DNA of 64,000 nucleotides from Rhizobium sp. Q54. Its GTDB lineage: Bacteria > Pseudomonadota > Alphaproteobacteria > UBA2966 > CAIVPW01. The notes under the pieces were generated by a model. It searched no databases. It was given only the letters and a program-made list of their open reading frames with translations, and was not told the DNA's origin. Where the stretch lies: NCBI GenBank assembly GCA_945904955.1, contig CAMDPO010000009.1:1-64000 (forward strand), written 5' to 3'. A program made the translations under genes and the position numbers. The stretch's first letter is position 1, and each line of letters opens with the position of its first letter. Shown here piece after piece: positions 9,824-19,824 of the stretch.

Positions 9824-10813
9824 ATGATTGCCCCCGCGCCTGCCGCCAAGGCGGCTTCGCCGGAACGCTATCCCCACCGGGATTTGCTGGGAATCGAAGG
9901 ACTTACTGCGGAGCAGATCGCCTATCTGCTGGATAAGTCCGAAACCTACGTCGCCCAGAATCGCCAAGTCGACAAGCGCTCGGCCATCCTGCGCGGTCGT
10001 ACACTAGTAAATCTGTTCTTCGAGAGCTCGACCCGTACGCGCACCAGCTTCGAACTGGCCGGCAAGCGGCTGGGCGCCGACGTCATCAACATGTCGGCCG
10101 AGGGATCGTCCATCAAGAAGGGCGAGACCTTGATCGACACCGCCATGACCCTGAACGCGATGCACCCCGACGTGCTCGTGGTGCGGCATCAGGAGTCGGG
10201 GGCGGTGGCGCTGCTCTCCAAGAAGGTCAGCTGCGCGGTGATCAACGCCGGCGACGGCAGCCACGAGCATCCGACCCAGGCCCTGCTCGACGCGGTGACC
10301 ATTCGCCGGCGCAAGGGCAAGATCCGCGGGCTCCTTGTAGCGATCTGCGGCGACATCCTGCACAGCCGGGTGGCGCGCTCGAACATCCAGCTGCTCAACA
10401 TCATGGGAGCGCGCGTGCGCGTCATCGCGCCGCCGACGCTGATCCCCGCGGGGGCAAGCCAGATGGGCGTCGAGGTGCACCACGACATGCGCAAGGGCCT
10501 CGCCGGCTGCGACGTCGTGATGATGCTGCGCCTGCAGTCGGAGCGCATGCAGGGCAGCTTCGTGCCGTCGGTCAGCGAGTACTTCCACTTCTACGGCCTC
10601 GACTACGAGAAGCTCGAGTACGCGAAGCCGGACGCGATGGTCATGCATCCCGGCCCGATGAATCGCGGCGTCGAGATCGACACCGAGATCGCCGACGACA
10701 TCTCGCGCAGCGCCATCGCCGAGCAGGTCGAGATGGGCGTGGCGGTGCGCATGGCCGTGCTCGATGCGCTCAGCGAGCGCCTGCCCAACTTTGTGCCCGG
10801 CAATGGGAATTAA
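9824..10813 (+). CDS. pyrB: aspartate carbamoyltransferase catalytic subunit
   Basis: 329 residues. It condenses carbamoyl phosphate with aspartate, the committed step of pyrimidine synthesis. The carbamoyl-phosphate loop [20 protein letters not shown] is intact, as are HPTQALLD and the aspartate-binding [11 protein letters not shown]. The ATG at 9824 is preferred to the TTG directly before it. No pyrI-like regulatory subunit is nearby; instead a dihydroorotase-like gene overlaps its end by 11 bases. That arrangement is known from bacteria whose catalytic trimer assembles with an inactive dihydroorotase homologue. Confidence 0.97.
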   Translation: MIAPAPAAKAASPERYPHRDLLGIEGLTAEQIAYLLDKSETYVAQNRQVDKRSAILRGRTLVNLFFESSTRTRTSFELAGKRLGADVINMSAEGSSIKKGETLIDTAMTLNAMHPDVLVVRHQESGAVALLSKKVSCAVINAGDGSHEHPTQALLDAVTIRRRKGKIRGLLVAICGDILHSRVARSNIQLLNIMGARVRVIAPPTLIPAGASQMGVEVHHDMRKGLAGCDVVMMLRLQSERMQGSFVPSVSEYFHFYGLDYEKLEYAKPDAMVMHPGPMNRGVEIDTEIADDISRSAIAEQVEMGVAVRMAVLDALSERLPNFVPGNGN

Positions 10814-12119
10814 TACGCCCGCGGCGAACACGCCGCCGCTCGCGTTCGTCAACGCGCGACTTCTCGATCCCGCCACCGGGCTCGATGCCCAGGGTGGATC
10901 GCTGCTGGTCATCGACGGCAGGATCGCGGCGGTCGGCGGCGACGTTCGCCCGGCCAAGGGCACCGAGATCATCGATTGCGGCGGCCATTGCCTGGCGCCC
11001 GGCCTCGTCGACATGCGCGCCTTTCTGGGCGAGCCCGGCTTCGAAGAAAAAGAGACGCTGGCGAGCGCCGGCCGGGCAGCCGCAGCGGGCGGCGTCACGA
11101 CGTTGGTCAGCCAGCCACAGACCGATCCGGTCATGGATGAGCCGGCGCTGATCGGCTTCATGTTGCAGCGCGCGCGACAGACGTGCGCCGTCAACGTCGT
11201 GCCGATGGCCGCGATCACCAAGGGGCTGCGCGGCCAAGAGATGACCGAGATGGGCCTGCTCGCCGAAGCAGGTGCCGTCGCCTTCACCGACGGCGTCCAC
11301 GCGGTCGCCGACGCGCAGGTGATGCGGCGCGCGCTGTCGTACGCCACCGCGTGGAACTTGCTCATCGTGCAGCATGCCGAAGAGCCGTCGCTGACGCGCG
11401 GCAGCGCGATGAACTCCGGCGAAGTGGCGAGCCGGCTCGGCCTCAAGGGCGCGCCGGCGATGGCGGAGGTGATCATGGTCGAGCGCGACGTGCGCCTCGC
11501 CGAGATGACCGGCGGGCGCTACCACGCGGCGTGCATCTCCACCGGCGAGGCGATCGAGGCGATGCGGCGCGCCAAGGCGCGCGGCATCCGCGCGACGTGC
11601 GGCGCCGCCGCGCACCATTTCGCGCTCAACGAGAACGAAGTGGGCGAGTACCGCACCTTCGCCAAGGTGACGCCGCCGCTGCGCTCGGAAGAGGACCGCG
11701 CCGCGGTCGTCGCTGGATTGGCGGATGGCACCATCGACGTCATCGTCTCCGACCATTCGCCGCAGGATCAGGAGAGCAAGCGACTCCCCTTTCCCGCCGC
11801 CGAGCCGGGCATCGCCGGACTGCAGACGCTGCTGCCGCTGGCGCTCGAGCTGGTGCACGGCCGGCACATCTCGCTGCTCGACCTGTTGGCGAAGCTCACC
11901 GTCAACCCGGCGCGCCTGCTCGGACTGCCGGCGGGGACGCTGGCCAAGGGGGCGCCCGCGGATCTGGTGCTGTTCGACCTGGACGTACCGTGGCGCATCT
12001 CCGAGGCCGGGCTGCGCTCCAAGTCGAAGAACACGCCATTCGACGGGCGCCCGGTGCAGGGCCGCGTGCTGCGCACCGTGGTCGCCGGCGACACGGTATT
12101 CGACGCGGCAGCGGCCTAG
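10803..12119 (+). CDS. dihydroorotase-like protein, probably non-catalytic partner of PyrB
   Basis: 438 residues, type I dihydroorotase family. The ATG at 10803 lies inside the end of pyrB (11-base overlap). Active dihydroorotases carry an H-x-H zinc pair in LVDLHVHLREPG; here the equivalent is [12 protein letters not shown] (from residue 68), so both histidines are replaced (Arg72, Phe74) and the substrate-binding arginine is Gly76. The later DHAPH-like site reads DHSPQ. I infer a pseudo-dihydroorotase that supports PyrB assembly, as described for Pseudomonas PyrC'. A functional pyrC would then have to lie elsewhere in the genome. Confidence 0.9.
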   Translation: MGINTPAANTPPLAFVNARLLDPATGLDAQGGSLLVIDGRIAAVGGDVRPAKGTEIIDCGGHCLAPGLVDMRAFLGEPGFEEKETLASAGRAAAAGGVTTLVSQPQTDPVMDEPALIGFMLQRARQTCAVNVVPMAAITKGLRGQEMTEMGLLAEAGAVAFTDGVHAVADAQVMRRALSYATAWNLLIVQHAEEPSLTRGSAMNSGEVASRLGLKGAPAMAEVIMVERDVRLAEMTGGRYHAACISTGEAIEAMRRAKARGIRATCGAAAHHFALNENEVGEYRTFAKVTPPLRSEEDRAAVVAGLADGTIDVIVSDHSPQDQESKRLPFPAAEPGIAGLQTLLPLALELVHGRHISLLDLLAKLTVNPARLLGLPAGTLAKGAPADLVLFDLDVPWRISEAGLRSKSKNTPFDGRPVQGRVLRTVVAGDTVFDAAAA

Positions 12120-12125
12120 CGCGAC

Positions 12126-12890
12126 GTGTCCGAGGACAGCACCCTCTCGCTCGCCATCGTGCTCGGCTACTTGCTGGGCTCGATCCCGTTCGGACTGATC
12201 CTGCCGCGGCTCGCCGGATTCGGCGACATCCGCACCATCGGCTCCGGCAACATCGGCGCGACCAATGTTCTGCGCACCGGCTCCAAGAAGCTGGCGCTTG
12301 CTGTGACGGTGCTCGATGGCGGCAAGGGCGTGCTCGCGGTGCTGCTTGCCTCGGGGCTCGGCGAGGCGAACGTGTATTTCGCGGCCGGCATCGCCGCGTT
12401 GTTCGGGCACTTGTTCCCGATCTGGCTGAAGCTCGACCGGCGCGGGGCCGTCACGCTCGCCGTTTTGGCGGGCGGGCTCACGATGTCGCTGGCACAGTCG
12501 TCGGTGCCGCTGCAGCTGATCGGCGTGCTGATCTTGCTGACGGTCACGCTGACGGCGTGGGGCGGCAAGGGTGTCGCCACGACGCTCGGCGTGCTGCTCG
12601 CGGCCCTGCCGCTGGTCGGTGCGCTGGCGGCGCTGACGTGGCTGGCAGCGGCGGTCGTTTCCAAGCGTTCTTCGGTCGGCGGGCTGGCCGCGGTCGCCTC
12701 GGCGCCGTTCTATGCGTTGGCACTACCGATGGCGATCAATCCCGCCCTGCAGCCGTTCGATTGGCAGCGCGCCGCCTTCGCCTTGTTCTTGGCGCTGGTG
12801 GTGATCTTGCGCCACACGGAGAACATTCGCCGGCTGCTGCGCGGCGAGGAGCCGCGCATCAACGTGCGCAAGTCCGCGTCGTCGCCGTGA
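12126..12890 (+). CDS. plsY: acyl-phosphate:glycerol-3-phosphate acyltransferase with an extra segment
   Basis: 254 residues against about 200 for the family. PlsY transfers the acyl group from acyl-phosphate to glycerol-3-phosphate, the first step of phospholipid synthesis, in the inner membrane. Conserved motifs are present: SGNIGATNVLR (40-50), LDGGKG (63-68), GGKGVATTLG (146-155) and the closing HTENIRRLL. In ordinary PlsY, GHxxP is followed about 11 residues later by GGKG; here GHLFP (94-98) and GGKG are about 52 residues apart, so some 40 hydrophobic residues are inserted. The start is GTG, 6 bases after the previous stop; dprA follows by 1 base. Confidence 0.92.
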   Translation: MSEDSTLSLAIVLGYLLGSIPFGLILPRLAGFGDIRTIGSGNIGATNVLRTGSKKLALAVTVLDGGKGVLAVLLASGLGEANVYFAAGIAALFGHLFPIWLKLDRRGAVTLAVLAGGLTMSLAQSSVPLQLIGVLILLTVTLTAWGGKGVATTLGVLLAALPLVGALAALTWLAAAVVSKRSSVGGLAAVASAPFYALALPMAINPALQPFDWQRAAFALFLALVVILRHTENIRRLLRGEEPRINVRKSASSP

Positions 12891-12891
12891 G

Positions 12892-14001
12892 ATGCGCGCC
12901 GGTGCGCTCAGCGACGCGGCGCGTCTCGACTGGCTGCGGCTGATCCGCAGCGAGAACGTCGGACCGGTCACCTTTCTTCAATTGCTGCAGCGGTACGGCA
13001 GCGCGGCCGCTGCGCTGTCCGCGCTGCCGGATCTGGCGCGCAAAGGCGGACGCGCCTCCCTGCGCATCGCCACGCGCGCGGACGCGGAGCGCGAGCTCGA
13101 GGCAACCACGAAGGCCGGCGCCCGCCTGGTGGCGCGCGGCGAGCCAGACTACCCGACCGGCTTCACGACCATCTATGACGCGCCGCCGCTCATCTCCATG
13201 CGCGGCCGCGCTCCGCTCGGCGCCGACCCGGCGCGCGTCGTCGCCATCGTCGGCGCGCGCAACGCATCGGGGGTCGGCGTGCGGTTCGCGCGCACGCTTG
13301 CGGCTGACCTCGGCTCCAAAGGACTGATCGTCGCATCGGGACTGGCGCGCGGCATCGACGCCGCGGCGCACACGGGGGCGCTGGCAACGGGCACCATCGC
13401 CGTGCTGGCCGGCGGCATCGATCAGCCGTACCCACCCGAGAACAAGCCGCTCTGCGCCGAGATCGCCGAAAAGGGCCTCGTCATCGCCGAGCAGGCGGTC
13501 GGCACCGAGCCGCACGGCCGCCACTTCCCCCGCCGCAACCGGCTCATCTCCGGGGCATCGTGCGGCGTCGTGGTGGTCGAGGCGGCGCTGCACTCGGGCT
13601 CGCTGATCACCGCCCGCATGGCGCTCGAGCAGAGCCGCGAGGTGTTCGCGGTGCCGGGCTCCCCCCTCGACCCGCGCTGCCGCGGCACCAACAACCTGCT
13701 GCGCGAGGGCGCCACTTTGGTCGAGGAGGCGGACGATGTGGTGCGCGCCCTCACCGGTCTGCGCACCTTGCGCGAGCCGGCGGGCGATGGTTACTCCATC
13801 ACCAATGCCGCCACGCCCCAGCCGGAGCTCGACGCCGCCCGTGCTCGAATAACGGAGCTTTTGAGCCCGTCTCCGGTCGCGGTGGACGAGCTCATTCGGC
13901 AGAGTAGGTTGACACCTGCAATCGTGTTGACCATTTTGCTGGAGCTTGAGCTAGCAGGCCGCCTGCAGCGTCATCCCGGAAATCAAGTGTCGCTGCTCTA
14001 G
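12892..14001 (+). CDS. dprA: DNA-processing protein DprA (Smf)
   Basis: 369 residues. DprA binds incoming single-stranded DNA and loads RecA during natural transformation; it is also widely kept in bacteria not known to be transformable. An N-terminal helical region (1-70) is followed by the Rossmann-like core with VAIVGARNASGVGVRFAR, SGLARGIDAAAHTGAL and FPRRNRLISGAS. The C-terminal 65 residues form a winged-helix-like domain (AVDELIRQSRLTPAIVLTIL). The ATG is one base past the plsY stop, so translation is probably coupled. No other competence genes are in the window. Confidence 0.95.
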   Translation: MRAGALSDAARLDWLRLIRSENVGPVTFLQLLQRYGSAAAALSALPDLARKGGRASLRIATRADAERELEATTKAGARLVARGEPDYPTGFTTIYDAPPLISMRGRAPLGADPARVVAIVGARNASGVGVRFARTLAADLGSKGLIVASGLARGIDAAAHTGALATGTIAVLAGGIDQPYPPENKPLCAEIAEKGLVIAEQAVGTEPHGRHFPRRNRLISGASCGVVVVEAALHSGSLITARMALEQSREVFAVPGSPLDPRCRGTNNLLREGATLVEEADDVVRALTGLRTLREPAGDGYSITNAATPQPELDAARARITELLSPSPVAVDELIRQSRLTPAIVLTILLELELAGRLQRHPGNQVSLL

Positions 14002-14105
14002 GTGCGCGGCTCCTCGCGCCCTCAAGCGTTTCTTGTAGAAGTGATGCGCCCTCCGCGCGAAGTCCCACACGCCGTTGACCTAGACGAGTACTGGATCACG
14101 AGTAC

Positions 14106-16781
14106 ATGGACGTAGTTGTCGTCGAATCCCCCGCCAAGGCGAAGACCATCGGCAAGTACCTTGGCGACCAGTACATCGTGCTGGCGAGCTACGGGCACGT
14201 GCGCGATCTGCCGCCCAAGGACGGCTCGGTACGGCCCGACGAAGATTTCGCGATGACGTACGAGACCGACGCGCGCTCCATCGGCCGCCTCCGCGACATC
14301 GCCAACGCCCTGCGCAAGGCAGACCACCTCTACCTCGCCACCGATCCGGACCGCGAAGGCGAGGCCATCAGCTGGCACGTCATGGCGGCGCTGAAGGACA
14401 TGGACGCGCTGAAGGCGGTGCCGGTCCAGCGCGTCGTGTTCCACGAGATCACCAAGGACTCCGTGCGCCACGCGCTGGACAACCCGCGCGACCTCGACAT
14501 GAACCTGGTCAACGCGCAGCAGGCGCGGCGCGCGCTCGACTACCTGGTCGGGTTCACGCTCTCGCCGGTGCTGTGGCGCAAGCTGCCGGGTTCGCGCTCG
14601 GCGGGACGCGTGCAGTCAGTGGCCTTGCGCCTGATCTGTGAGCGCGAGCTCGAGATCGAAGCGTTCGTACCGCGCGAGTACTGGAGCCTTGAGGCCGACT
14701 TCCGCACGGCGAAGGGCGAAGTGTTCGCCGCCAAGCTGGTCGCTTTGGGCGGCGAGAAGCTCGACAAGTTCTCGTTGGGCTCCGAGGCGACCGCCAAGGC
14801 GGCGCTCGACGCCGCACAAAAAGGCACCGGCTGGACCGTGCGCGACGTGGAGAAGAAAGAGACGCGGCGCAACCCGTCGCCGCCCTTCACCACCTCGACC
14901 CTGCAGCAGGAAGCCTCGCGCAAGCTGCGCTTCGCGGCGCGCCGCACCATGGATATCGCCCAGCACCTGTACGAGGGCGTCGACCTCGGCGGCGAGACCA
15001 CCGGTCTTATTACCTACATGCGTACCGACGGCGTGCAGATCGCCGGCGAAGCGATGACGGCGACCCGCCGCGTCATCGGCAAGGAATTTGGCGACGCGTA
15101 CGTTCCCAGCACGCCGCGCGCCTACAAGGCGACGGCGAAGAACGCTCAGGAAGCGCACGAGGCGATCCGCCCGACCGATCCGGGCCGCACGCCGGAGAGC
15201 ATTCGCCGCTACCTCAACGACGAAGAGTTCAAGCTCTACGACCTGGTGTGGAAGCGCACCCTGGCGAGCCAGATGGAGACGGCGCGCCTCGAGCAGGCGG
15301 CGGTGACGATCGTGCCCAGCGATGGCAAGGTCGAGTTCCGCGCCACCGGCCAGATCGTGCTGTTCGACGGCTACCTGCGCATCTATCGCGAGGGTCGCGA
15401 CGAAGCCGCCACCACCGACTCAGCGACCACCGAGCGCGACGACGAGCGCCGCCTGCCGATGGTGAACGCGCGCGACGCGGTGGAGCGCGACGAAGTGCGG
15501 CCGAGCCAGCACTTCACCGAGCCGCCGCCGCGCTTTGCCGAAGCCTCGCTGGTGAAGAAGCTGGAAGAGCTCGGCATCGGCCGCCCGTCCACCTACGCCA
15601 GCATCCTGTCGGTGCTGCAGGACCGCAACTACGTGCGCCTCGAAAAGAGCCGCTTCTATCCGGAAGACCGCGGCCGCCTGGTCACGGCGTTCCTGTCTCA
15701 CTTCTTCAAGCGCTACGTCGAATACGACTTCACGGCGCGCCTGGAAGAGCAGCTCGACGAGATTTCCGCGGGCGAAGCGGAATGGAAAGCGGTGCTGCGC
15801 GAGTTCTGGGACGCCTTCATCAGCGCCGTCGATCAGACCAAGGAGCTGCGCGTCCGCGAAGTCCTCGACGTGCTCGACGAGGCGCTGGGGCCGTACTTCT
15901 TCAAGCCCAATGAGGCGGGCACCGACCCGCGCCTCTGCCCGACCTGCGGCAAGGGACGCTTGTCCATCAAGCTCGGCAAGTTCGGCGCCTTCATCGGCTG
16001 CGCGAACTATCCCGAGTGCAAGTACACGCGCGCCCTCGAAGCCAACGGCGAGGCCGACGCAGGCCCGCGCATCCTCGGCGAGGACCCGGAGACCAAGCAG
16101 CCGGTCACGGTGAAGAAGGGTCCGTACGGCTACTACGTGCAGCGCGGCGAGCCCGAGGGCGAGACCAAGCCGAAGCGCGTGTCGATACCGAAGAACATGA
16201 GCGTCACGGAGCTCACCCTCGAACAAGCGCTGGGCCTGTTGACCCTGCCACGCGAGGTCGGGCCGCATCCCGAGACCAAAGAGATGATCAAGGCCGGCAT
16301 CGGCCGCTTTGGTCCCTATCTGCAGCTCGGCAAGATGTATGCGTCGCTGCAGGCGGACGACGATGTACTCAGCGTCGGCATGAACCGCGCGGTCGACTTG
16401 CTCGCCGACGCGGCAGCCAAGAAGGGTGCCCGCGGTGCTGGCGCGACGGCCCTCAAGGAGCTCGGCAACCATCCCGACGACGGCAAGGCGGTCTCCCTGC
16501 ATTCCGGCCGCTATGGGCCGTACGTGAAGCACGGCAAGACCAACGCGACGCTGCCCAAGGGCGTCGAGGTGGACTCGGTGACGCTGGAGCAGGCGCTGCC
16601 GCTGCTCGCCGCGCGCGCCGGCGTGACCAAGAAGGGCGGTCGCGGGGGACGCAAGTCCAAGGCAGCGCCAGCGGCGACCGAGGACGCACCGGCAAAGGCC
16701 AAGACCGCGAAGAAACCCAAGGCCGCCAAGCCGGGGCCGAAGCGCGCCCCGAAGAAGAAGACCGCGCCGGCCGCTGACTGA
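14106..16781 (+). CDS. topA: DNA topoisomerase I
   Basis: 891 residues. It relaxes negatively supercoiled DNA by transient single-strand breaks. The TOPRIM domain is at the start (Glu7 in VVESPAKAKTI; Asp80-Pro-Asp-Arg-Glu). The catalytic tyrosine is Tyr304 in GLITYMRTDG. After the core comes one four-cysteine zinc ribbon (CPTCGKG then CANYPEC, about 618-640), then topoisomerase C-terminal repeats (GRFGPYLQLG, GRYGPYVKHG). The last 65 residues are Lys/Ala/Pro-rich, probably a disordered DNA-binding tail. It is followed by rnr after 3 bases. Confidence 0.97.
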   Translation: MDVVVVESPAKAKTIGKYLGDQYIVLASYGHVRDLPPKDGSVRPDEDFAMTYETDARSIGRLRDIANALRKADHLYLATDPDREGEAISWHVMAALKDMDALKAVPVQRVVFHEITKDSVRHALDNPRDLDMNLVNAQQARRALDYLVGFTLSPVLWRKLPGSRSAGRVQSVALRLICERELEIEAFVPREYWSLEADFRTAKGEVFAAKLVALGGEKLDKFSLGSEATAKAALDAAQKGTGWTVRDVEKKETRRNPSPPFTTSTLQQEASRKLRFAARRTMDIAQHLYEGVDLGGETTGLITYMRTDGVQIAGEAMTATRRVIGKEFGDAYVPSTPRAYKATAKNAQEAHEAIRPTDPGRTPESIRRYLNDEEFKLYDLVWKRTLASQMETARLEQAAVTIVPSDGKVEFRATGQIVLFDGYLRIYREGRDEAATTDSATTERDDERRLPMVNARDAVERDEVRPSQHFTEPPPRFAEASLVKKLEELGIGRPSTYASILSVLQDRNYVRLEKSRFYPEDRGRLVTAFLSHFFKRYVEYDFTARLEEQLDEISAGEAEWKAVLREFWDAFISAVDQTKELRVREVLDVLDEALGPYFFKPNEAGTDPRLCPTCGKGRLSIKLGKFGAFIGCANYPECKYTRALEANGEADAGPRILGEDPETKQPVTVKKGPYGYYVQRGEPEGETKPKRVSIPKNMSVTELTLEQALGLLTLPREVGPHPETKEMIKAGIGRFGPYLQLGKMYASLQADDDVLSVGMNRAVDLLADAAAKKGARGAGATALKELGNHPDDGKAVSLHSGRYGPYVKHGKTNATLPKGVEVDSVTLEQALPLLAARAGVTKKGGRGGRKSKAAPAATEDAPAKAKTAKKPKAAKPGPKRAPKKKTAPAAD

Positions 16782-16784
16782 CGC

Positions 16785-19055
16785 GTGGCACGCCGACGCC
16801 CCCCTTCCCGCTCCGGTAAAGCTCCGAACAGCGGCGCGCCGTCGCGCCCGTCCCGTGAGGACATCGCGAAGTACCTGCGCGAGTCGACGCGCAAGGTCGG
16901 CAAGCGCGAACTGGCGCGCGCCTTCGGGCTCGGCCACGACGACGGCGATTGGCTCGGGCAGATCCTGCGGGAATTCGCCGCCGAAGGCGTCATCAAACGC
17001 CGACGCGGCGACCGCGCCCGTCCCAGCGTCGGGCTGCCGACCGTCGCCGTGCTGCAGGTCATCTCCGTCTCGCGCGACGGCGACCTGACCGCGGCGCCTG
17101 CGGATTGGCGCGGCGATGGCCCGGCGCCGCGCATCCACCTGATCCCGACGCACAACGTGCCGGCGCCAGCCGTAGGCGACCGCGTGCTGGCACGCACCAA
17201 GGTTCTCGAAGACCACACCGTCGAGGCGCGGCCGATGCGCCTGTTGGAGCGCGGCCCCGAAGAAGTGCTGGGCGTCTACGAGATCGTCGGCGGCGAAGGC
17301 CGCATTCGCCCGGCCAACAAGCGCCAACGCACCGAGTTCCTGGTGCGCGGCACCGATGCCGGCGACGCCAAGCCGGGCGACGTCGTCGTCGCCGACGTTC
17401 TTGCCGATGCGCGCAACGGTCTTGGCCGGGCACGGGTGCGCGAGCGCGTCGGTGGACTCGACGATCCGCGCACGCTGAGCCTGATCGCCATCCATGAGCA
17501 CGGCATTCCGACGCGGTTCAGCAAGGAGGCGATGGCCGAGGCCGATGCGGGCCACGTGCCGGCGCTCGGCAGCCGCACCGACTTCCGCGCCGTGCCGTTC
17601 ATCACGATCGATCCGGTCGATGCGCGTGATTTCGACGACGCGGTGTGGGCGGAGGCGGACACCAACCCGGGCAATCCGGGCGGCTGGCACATCAAGGTCG
17701 CGGTTGCCGATGTCGCGGAATATGTGCGGCCGGACTCAGCGCTCGACCGCGAGGCGCACCTGCGCGGCAACTCGGTGTACTTCCCCGATCGGGTCGTGCC
17801 GATGCTGCCGCACGCGCTTTCCAGCGGCATGTGCTCGCTGCAGGCGGGCGAAGAGCGCGCCTGCATGGTGGCGACGATGTGGCTCGACGCCGAGGGCAAC
17901 GTGACGCGTCACAAGATCGAGCGCGGCCTGATGCGCTCGGTCATGCGGCTCACCTACGAGCGCGCCCAGGAGATCCACGACCGCGGCGGCGACCCCACTG
18001 CGGAGCGCCTGCTGACGCCGCTGTGGGGCGCGTTTGGTGCCTTCGTGAAAGCGCGCGAGGCGCGCAAGCCCCTCGCCATCGAGTCACCGGAGCTGGTTGT
18101 GCGGCTCGGCGGGGACGGCCGCGTCGCCGACGTGCGCCCGCGTGCGCACATCGACTCGATGCGCCTGATCGAGGAGTACATGATCGCCGCCAACGTCGCG
18201 ACGGCGCTGACTCTCGGCGCCACCCAGTGGCCGACGATGTATCGCATCCACGATGAGCCGGACCCCGAGCGCGTCACGGCGCTGCGCACGTTCCTGGAAT
18301 CGCTGAGCTACAAGCTGTCGGCGGGGCAACGCCTGCGCCCGAGCCACTTCAACGCGGTGCTCGCGCGCGCCAAGGACACGCCGCACGCGGCGGTGGTGAA
18401 TCAGATCGTGCTGCGTACCCAGGCGCAGGCGATCTATTCGCCGGACGCGTCACCGCACTTCGGCCTGGCGCTGAACCGCTACGTGCACTTCACGTCGCCC
18501 ATTCGCCGCTATGCCGACTTGCTGGTCCATCGCGCGCTGATCAGCGCCCTGCGCCTCGGCAATGACGGCCTGCCGTCGATCGATGCCGAGCAGTTCGCGC
18601 GCACCGCCCAGCACATCAGCGGCACCGAGCGGCGCGCGGCGATGGCCGAGCGCGACGCCACCGACCGCTATCTCGCGGCGTTCCTGTCGGACAAGGTCGG
18701 CGCCATGTTTGCCGCGCGCATCGCCGGCGTCACCAGCGCCGGCCTGTTCGTGACGTTCGCCGACACCGGCGCGAGTGCGCTCATTCCGATGCGCACCATC
18801 GGCGACGAGCGCTTCCAACTCGACGAAACCCACCACCGCATCATCGGCGAGCGCTCCGGCCGCGTGCTCCAACTGGGCGATGCGGTTGAGGTTCGCCTGC
18901 GCGAGGCGACCGCGGCGAGCGGCGGGTTGCTGGCGGAGCTGATGGAGGGTGGGCGGATCGACAAGAGCGCCCGGCCCGGACGGTCCACCAGGCCCACCCG
19001 GCCGCCCGGCAAGGGTGGCCCCCCGCGCGGGGTGCGGCGCGGACGGCGCAAGTAG
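16785..19055 (+). CDS. rnr: ribonuclease R
   Basis: 756 residues. A 3'-to-5' exoribonuclease of the RNB/RNase II family that degrades structured RNA. It has an N-terminal winged-helix region (EDIAKYLRESTRKVGKREL), two cold-shock-like domains, the RNB catalytic block TIDPVDARDFDDAVWAE (four conserved aspartates), FTSPIRRYADLLVHR, and a C-terminal S1 domain ending in an Arg/Gly/Pro-rich basic tail, as in RNase R rather than RNase II. The GTG start is 3 bases after topA. The topA-rnr-DUF983-rpmG order is common in alphaproteobacteria. Confidence 0.96.
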   Translation: MARRRPPSRSGKAPNSGAPSRPSREDIAKYLRESTRKVGKRELARAFGLGHDDGDWLGQILREFAAEGVIKRRRGDRARPSVGLPTVAVLQVISVSRDGDLTAAPADWRGDGPAPRIHLIPTHNVPAPAVGDRVLARTKVLEDHTVEARPMRLLERGPEEVLGVYEIVGGEGRIRPANKRQRTEFLVRGTDAGDAKPGDVVVADVLADARNGLGRARVRERVGGLDDPRTLSLIAIHEHGIPTRFSKEAMAEADAGHVPALGSRTDFRAVPFITIDPVDARDFDDAVWAEADTNPGNPGGWHIKVAVADVAEYVRPDSALDREAHLRGNSVYFPDRVVPMLPHALSSGMCSLQAGEERACMVATMWLDAEGNVTRHKIERGLMRSVMRLTYERAQEIHDRGGDPTAERLLTPLWGAFGAFVKAREARKPLAIESPELVVRLGGDGRVADVRPRAHIDSMRLIEEYMIAANVATALTLGATQWPTMYRIHDEPDPERVTALRTFLESLSYKLSAGQRLRPSHFNAVLARAKDTPHAAVVNQIVLRTQAQAIYSPDASPHFGLALNRYVHFTSPIRRYADLLVHRALISALRLGNDGLPSIDAEQFARTAQHISGTERRAAMAERDATDRYLAAFLSDKVGAMFAARIAGVTSAGLFVTFADTGASALIPMRTIGDERFQLDETHHRIIGERSGRVLQLGDAVEVRLREATAASGGLLAELMEGGRIDKSARPGRSTRPTRPPGKGGPPRGVRRGRRK

Positions 19056-19111
19056 GCGCGGTCGCGCGCCGCATTGCCCTAGCGGCCGGACGAGCCCATA
19101 TACGGAGGGCG

Positions 19112-19528
19112 ATGCCGATCGAGACTCGCACCTCCGCCGACCTGCCGCTGCGCCCGCGCTGGCAGTCGCTCAAGCGTGGTTTCCGGATGACCTGCCCGAA
19201 CTGCGGCGAGGGCCGGATTTTCGGGCGGTTCCTCAAGGTCAACGACGCCTGTCCGAATTGCGGCGAGGAGCTGCACCACCAGCGCGCCGACGACGCTCCC
19301 GCCTATTTCACCATCCTGATCACCGGCCATGTGACGGTGGCGGGGGTGCTGTGGATGGAGCAGAACGTGGTGCCGCCCTTGTGGGTCCAGGCCGCTATTT
19401 GGCTGCCGGCCCTGGTCGCCATGTCCCTGTGGCTGCTGCCGCGCATCAAGGGCGCCCTGATCGCGTACCAGTGGGCGGTCCACATGCATGGCTTCGGCGG
19501 CATCAAGGAAGGCCCGCCGGAATTCTGA
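19112..19528 (+). CDS. DUF983 membrane protein
   Basis: 138 residues. An N-terminal cytosolic part carries two Cys-x-x-Cys pairs (MTCPNCGEG and ACPNCGEEL), which suggest a small zinc or redox site, followed by the conserved ADDAPAYFTILITGH and two transmembrane helices (about 65-80 and 92-110). Its biochemical role is unknown. It lies downstream of rnr by 56 bases on the same strand. ATG start at 19112. Confidence 0.9.
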   Translation: MPIETRTSADLPLRPRWQSLKRGFRMTCPNCGEGRIFGRFLKVNDACPNCGEELHHQRADDAPAYFTILITGHVTVAGVLWMEQNVVPPLWVQAAIWLPALVAMSLWLLPRIKGALIAYQWAVHMHGFGGIKEGPPEF

Positions 19529-19631
19529 GATTCCCGCGGCTTCAGGCCCCCGGCCCTTGACTTGAGGGCTTGGGTGGCTATGGTTCGCGCCAATTCGAGC
19601 GCCGCCCGGGTGGCGCCAAAGCAGGTTTCCC

Positions 19632-19799
19632 ATGGCCAAGAAGAACTTCGTCAAGATCAAGCTGGTGAGCGCGGCCGATACCGGCTTCTTCTACGTCACC
19701 AAGAAGAACCCGAAGACCAAGACCGAGAAGTTGACGATGAAGAAGTACGACCCGGTCGTGCGCAAGCACGTCGAGTTCAAGGAATCCAAGATCAAGTAG
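19632..19799 (+). CDS. rpmG: 50S ribosomal protein L33
   Basis: 55 residues, beginning [20 protein letters not shown] and ending [10 protein letters not shown], a clear match to bacterial L33 near the E site of the large subunit. It has no Cys-x-x-Cys pairs, so it is the zinc-independent form. It is followed within 30 bases by an intrinsic terminator. Confidence 0.97.
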   Translation: MAKKNFVKIKLVSAADTGFFYVTKKNPKTKTEKLTMKKYDPVVRKHVEFKESKIK

Positions 19800-19824
19800 G
19801 GTTCCGCCCTTCACGACGACACAG

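Noticed and set aside
12489-12503. TGGCAC-N5-TCGG inside plsY as a sigma-54 site
   Set aside because: The -12 element lacks TTGC and it lies within a coding region.
15420-17690. Long open frame on the minus strand over topA-rnr
   Set aside because: Antisense to two clearly identified genes and without any recognisable protein features.
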